Below are positions 60,573-64,000 of a stretch of DNA of 64,000 nt, one piece after another. The notes beneath the pieces are model-generated. The model had not been told where the DNA came from and made no database searches. It saw only the letters and a list, made by a program, of their open reading frames with translations. Every line of letters starts with the position of its first letter. Position 1 is the first letter of the stretch. Position numbers and translations under genes: made by a program. Source of the stretch: DATIXJ01 sp963714795 (GTDB lineage: Bacteria > Bacteroidota > Ignavibacteria > UBA10030 > SZUA-254); contig CAVQPS010000006.1 in the NCBI GenBank assembly GCA_963714795.1, positions 496,001-560,000 on the forward strand. The letters are read 5' to 3'.

Positions 60573-62921
60573 ATGATAGGAAATATCCTTGTTAAAGTGG
60601 CTTTTGTTTCAATTTTGATTTCGGGAGCATCGTATTTCTATTCGTTTAAGAAAGCTTCAAAGCAATTTCTCGTCATTGGCCGTAATGCTTATCATCTCAC
60701 TGCAATATTTGTTCTCTCATTTTGTGCCTATCTCGTTTATTTAATTTTAACACATCAATTTCAATTCACGTACATCTGGAATTACAGCTCGACCGATTTA
60801 CCCACACCGTTATTGCTATCGACATTTTACGCCGGACAGGAGGGAAGCTTTTCTCTATGGACCCTGTACACGACCGTTATCGGCATTATCCTCATGCAGT
60901 ATACTTCCCGGAAAGGATATGAATCGGAAGTAATGTTTGTCTGGTCGATGATCCTTTCTTTTCTGCTGTTGATGCTGATCGTAAAAAATCCTTTTACGTT
61001 CATTTGGGATTCATTTCCAAATGACTTGATTCACACAGGTGCAATTCCATTCGGTACAACCAATTATGTCTGGATCGATCAAGCAAAAAGTATATGGGCT
61101 CAATTTCCTGTAGAAGGAAAAGGATTGAACCCTCTTCTTCAGAATTACTGGATGGTCATTCACCCGCAAATTCTATTTACCGGGTTTTCGTCAATGGCAG
61201 TTCCATACACATTTGCTGTAGCAGGTTTACTCCGGAGAGATTACCAGAGTTGGGTAAGAGTTGCAAAACCATGGACTGTTTTCGGAGCAGCGGTGCTCGG
61301 TACCGGAATTATTCTTGGCGGATATTGGGCATACGAAACATTGGGATGGGGCGGATATTGGGGATGGGATCCGGTTGAAAACTCTTCATTAATTCCCTGG
61401 CTTGTTTGTGTCGCTTCGATTCACACCATGATGTCGCAACGCAGATCCGGAACTTTTGTGAAAACGAATTTTGTGTTGAGCATCCTTTGCTTTATAATGG
61501 TTCTGTATAGTACGTTTCTCACACGGAGCGGAGTTCTTGGTGAAACTTCCGTCCATTCATTCGTCGATGCTGGAATGTGGGCATACTGGCTCTTACTTGG
61601 CGTGATTTTTCTTTTTGGTATTTTCGGATTCGGACTCCTCATCCGGCGATTTAAAGAAATACCCAAAATCCCAGTTGAACATAGTATTTATTCCAGAGAG
61701 TTCGCCTTATTTCTCGGTGCATTTACTATTTGCTTCGCAGCAGCGTTCATCACAATCGGGACATCGTCACCGATCATTACAAATATTCTGAAGGGACATG
61801 CTGCAGCTGTCGATACATCATACTACGTTAAAACGATCGTTCCGTTGGGAATTGTTATAGCACTCTTAACCGGAATCGGGCAGTTGTTATGGTGGAAAAC
61901 TTCAACGGCACGTGATCTGTTCAAGGGAGCACTATATCCGCTGATTTCTGCAGTCCTTTTCACCATTGGATTGATTTATGTCGGAGTTCGTGATATTCCG
62001 GTCGTGTTATTTTCATTTGCCTCTGCGTTTGCGCTGTTCGTCAATATTTATGTTGGATTTAAAATTTTTGTCGGCAACCCGAAATACGCGGGCGGTGCAA
62101 TTGCTCATATCGGACTTGCATTATTATTCCTCGGATTTGTTTCGAGTGCAAGATATGACGATAAAGCAACTGTTTCGCTCGAGGAAGGGAAATCCAAGGA
62201 AATCCTCGGTGGAGAATACACATTAACGTATATGGGAAACCGCCAGATCGATAATGAACGATACGGGTTTACCGTGCAAGTCCGGCATGCCAATGAAACA
62301 TACATGGTGATGCCCGTTATGAGATATAGTACGCAATCGAATAGTATGATGCGGCATCCCGACATTCTCAATATGTATACGAAAGATTTTTATATATCTC
62401 CGCTATCCGTCGAATCTCCCGGCAATCAAACTCCAGAGTCATACACCTTTTCGAAGGGAGAAATCAAAGAAATTAACGGGCTCTCGGTAAAATTCATAGA
62501 CTTTGATTTTTCCGACGAAGAAAAAGGGAAGATGGTCACCGGCGGTGATGTGACAATCGGAGTGATTCTTGAAGTGCAAAACAAAGGAGTGACGGAGCAG
62601 ATCAAACCGTTATTCAAACGTACACAAAATGGACCCTCCTTTGTCCCTGCAACGTTATCGCATACCGATATTCATTTTACCATTGTCAAAATGCAGCCGA
62701 ATAGGGAAGACCCTTCACAATCGAAGGTCGATATCTCCGTCTCCAACCCAACCGATGTTTCTCATAATCAGCCGAAAGCCGAAACCCTTGTTGTTGAAGC
62801 GAGCATTAAGCCGTTTATCAATCTCGTTTGGATGGGGACTATTACTTTGATAGTCGGTTTCGCTGTTACAATTATCCGGAGAGTGCAGGAGGCAAGAGAA
62901 AAAGAGGATCCTGGATCGTGA
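60573..62921 (+). CDS. ccmF: Cytochrome c haem lyase subunit CcmF
   Basis: A 782-residue multi-helix membrane protein with the WWD signature GWGGYWGWDPVENSSLIPWL. Conserved His residues occur in VIHPQILFTGF and in VHSFVDAG. TFLTRSGVLGETSVHSF is also typical. The C-terminal periplasmic domain (about 520-760) is larger than average. It takes haem from CcmE and attaches it to apocytochrome. No ccmG or ccmH follows in this window. Confidence 0.95.
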   Translation: MIGNILVKVAFVSILISGASYFYSFKKASKQFLVIGRNAYHLTAIFVLSFCAYLVYLILTHQFQFTYIWNYSSTDLPTPLLLSTFYAGQEGSFSLWTLYTTVIGIILMQYTSRKGYESEVMFVWSMILSFLLLMLIVKNPFTFIWDSFPNDLIHTGAIPFGTTNYVWIDQAKSIWAQFPVEGKGLNPLLQNYWMVIHPQILFTGFSSMAVPYTFAVAGLLRRDYQSWVRVAKPWTVFGAAVLGTGIILGGYWAYETLGWGGYWGWDPVENSSLIPWLVCVASIHTMMSQRRSGTFVKTNFVLSILCFIMVLYSTFLTRSGVLGETSVHSFVDAGMWAYWLLLGVIFLFGIFGFGLLIRRFKEIPKIPVEHSIYSREFALFLGAFTICFAAAFITIGTSSPIITNILKGHAAAVDTSYYVKTIVPLGIVIALLTGIGQLLWWKTSTARDLFKGALYPLISAVLFTIGLIYVGVRDIPVVLFSFASAFALFVNIYVGFKIFVGNPKYAGGAIAHIGLALLFLGFVSSARYDDKATVSLEEGKSKEILGGEYTLTYMGNRQIDNERYGFTVQVRHANETYMVMPVMRYSTQSNSMMRHPDILNMYTKDFYISPLSVESPGNQTPESYTFSKGEIKEINGLSVKFIDFDFSDEEKGKMVTGGDVTIGVILEVQNKGVTEQIKPLFKRTQNGPSFVPATLSHTDIHFTIVKMQPNREDPSQSKVDISVSNPTDVSHNQPKAETLVVEASIKPFINLVWMGTITLIVGFAVTIIRRVQEAREKEDPGS

Positions 62922-62959
62922 AAAAAAACCCGGAAGACCTGATCGATAGATCTTCCGGG
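62921..62959 (-). terminator. Terminator of the minus-strand HMA gene
   Basis: CCCGGAAGA (62929-62937) pairs with TCTTCCGGG (62951-62959). The A8 run at 62921-62928 becomes a U tract for minus-strand transcripts. It also lies just after the ccmF stop. Confidence 0.82.
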
Positions 62960-62978
62960 AAATTGTATTACTAAAGAA

Positions 62979-63314
62979 TTACCCGTCAATTTTACAACAT
63001 TTATCCAGCTTTTCGTACGCTTCCGTATTCCGTTTCTTATCGTTCGCATCATATCCGGCATTTGTAATTGCCGTTTCAATCGATCCGACATTTGTTTGAG
63101 TGGGAACATATTTCACCTCGACTGTTTTTGCCTTCACATCGACAGAAACAGATGTCACACCGTCAACGTGGTTGACAGCATTTTCAATAGTCTTTGCACA
63201 GGAACTGCAAACCATTGAATTTGCCTTGATCACAGTCGTTTCCATATCCTGTTTTTTCTGACAACCAACAAAGAACACGACCATCGTAACAATCATCAAT
63301 AAATATGTTTTCAT
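62979..63314 (-). CDS. HMA-domain lipoprotein (heavy-metal binding)
   Basis: A 111-residue protein with a lipoprotein signal (MKTYLLMIVTMVVFFVGC) and one HMA fold with metal-binding CxxC in NSMVCSSCAKTIENAV, then VSVDVKAKTVEVKYVP. The end is Cys-rich (LDKCCKIDG). HMA domains bind Cu(I), Zn(II) or Hg(II); an exported copy is less common than cytoplasmic CopZ. It lies 13 bp after a DUF2318 protein, likely one operon. Specific metal unknown. Confidence 0.9.
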   Translation of the reverse strand: MKTYLLMIVTMVVFFVGCQKKQDMETTVIKANSMVCSSCAKTIENAVNHVDGVTSVSVDVKAKTVEVKYVPTQTNVGSIETAITNAGYDANDKKRNTEAYEKLDKCCKIDG

Positions 63315-63327
63315 TTGCTAACTCCTT

Positions 63328-64000
63328 TTATATGCGAATTTTCCAATGCTTAACAATTGATTCATCAATATGAACGTAATTTCCTTCGACCGTACTCGGA
63401 ATCGGCGCCGGCGGATATTTTTGACAATTTCCCTGAATCCCTTCCAGATTATTCAGCTTCCATCTCGTATCACAGTTGCCGCACGCTAATTCCGTTCCTT
63501 CGATATGAAACGTCTTGGAATTACACGGCTCGCATAACCGGACCGAAGTTACCAATTTTCCTTCCGGCGAAATATATGCAAGCAAGGGAATGACCGTATT
63601 TTCCGCCTGATAATCAAACTGAACGAATTTCTTTTCTAATAGAACCGAAAGCGGAAATGAGATAATTCCATTTTGGATATCGACAGAAATATTCTGCGGA
63701 TCAAGCTTGACATCGGTGAACATCGATGCCATTGCAACATCGGGTTGATTAGCAATGACGGGATTCGCACCTCCGGGAAGATGTTGTGTAAAGATAAAAA
63801 GAAACGTACCGCATAAAATCAGGGCAAGAACCGTATACGTAACTTTTGCCCTTGAAGACATCGGATGTCTGACAGCTCGTGAAGCGGAAGGAATTTCATG
63901 TCCCAACGACTGTGATACCACAGTTTCAGGAACCGGCGATTGCATTAACGAACCGCAGGAAGGACAAAATTTTGTCCCCTCACGAACCGTTGCACCGCAC
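63328..64000 (-). CDS. Zinc-ribbon/DUF2318 membrane protein (5' end outside window)
   Basis: The frame is open to the window edge, so the N-terminus is missing; 224 residues are seen. It starts in a zinc ribbon (CGATVREGTKFCPSCGS) upstream of the first Met, then has a membrane helix (TYTVLALILCGTFLFIFTQH) and a periplasmic DUF2318 domain with CEPCNSKTF and ELACGNCDTRWKL as two CxxC pairs and GNCQKYPPAPIP. DUF2318 proteins are iron or metal-associated and often sit with high-affinity metal transport genes. Together with the HMA lipoprotein, this suggests metal handling near the cytochrome maturation genes. Confidence 0.85.
   Translation of the reverse strand, partial: CGATVREGTKFCPSCGSLMQSPVPETVVSQSLGHEIPSASRAVRHPMSSRAKVTYTVLALILCGTFLFIFTQHLPGGANPVIANQPDVAMASMFTDVKLDPQNISVDIQNGIISFPLSVLLEKKFVQFDYQAENTVIPLLAYISPEGKLVTSVRLCEPCNSKTFHIEGTELACGNCDTRWKLNNLEGIQGNCQKYPPAPIPSTVEGNYVHIDESIVKHWKIRI

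Overview
The window looks like a chromosomal segment from a member of the Bacteroidota sensu lato, most likely the Ignavibacteria/Chlorobi-side lineages. The evidence is: (i) five large secreted proteins end in the type IX secretion (T9SS) sorting domain with the YPNPFNP start and KKM(V/L)L(M/L/I)K end; (ii) the promoters I can find by eye follow the Bacteroidota -33/-7 pattern, TTG, about 20 nt, TAnnTT; (iii) there is a Gram-negative outer-membrane and LPS gene set (bamD, two GT9 glycosyltransferases, msrP/msrQ). No species is claimed. I see no phage, transposase, plasmid or CRISPR signature.

Layout. 1-1290: tail of a LuxR-type regulator and a tandem pair of small pilin-like membrane proteins. 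1320-8885: housekeeping run xseA (frameshifted), xseB, dxs, a Gfo/Idh/MocA oxidoreductase, ribD, ribE, an unknown protein and secG. 8919-9173: tRNA-Lys and tRNA-Ser. 9230-12601 (minus): a five-PAS hybrid histidine kinase. 13020-35407: an accessory block of secreted genes. It holds a decayed T9SS tail, a broken YadA-head-like gene, and T9SS proteins with PLD-nuclease, BNR-like, CARDB and YD-like repeat architectures. These are separated by look-alike terminators and structured repeats, and interrupted by a minus-strand GT9/TPR pair. 35552-43581: F420-type reductase, gltX, glnS, folB, folK, a deoxynucleoside kinase, a small membrane protein, a GT9 enzyme and nadA. 43788-47351: acnA, an FmdB-type zinc ribbon and an unknown protein. 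47649-49478 (minus): msrQ and msrP. 49671-57907: htpX, glutamate dehydrogenase, a secreted protein, bamD, a thioesterase, an FG-GAP protein and a HExxH metallopeptidase. 57908-62921: cytochrome c maturation genes ccmABC, a ccmD-like gene, ccmE and ccmF. 62979-64000 (minus): an HMA lipoprotein and a DUF2318/zinc-ribbon protein running off the window.

How they work together. The dxs, rib, fol, nad and ccm genes supply cofactors and cytochromes. BamD builds the outer membrane through which the T9SS cargo passes, and msrPQ and htpX are envelope quality control.

Most unusual signals. A set of multibranched palindromic elements sits in gene gaps, including a gap-free four-way cloverleaf between acnA and fmdB. 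Promoter boxes abut some start codons (possible leaderless mRNAs), while secreted-cargo genes have roughly 80-300 nt leaders. CcmE carries CxxxY instead of HxxxY. A terminator hairpin lies 8 nt before gltX. Two genes carry frameshifts that may be real or assembly errors.
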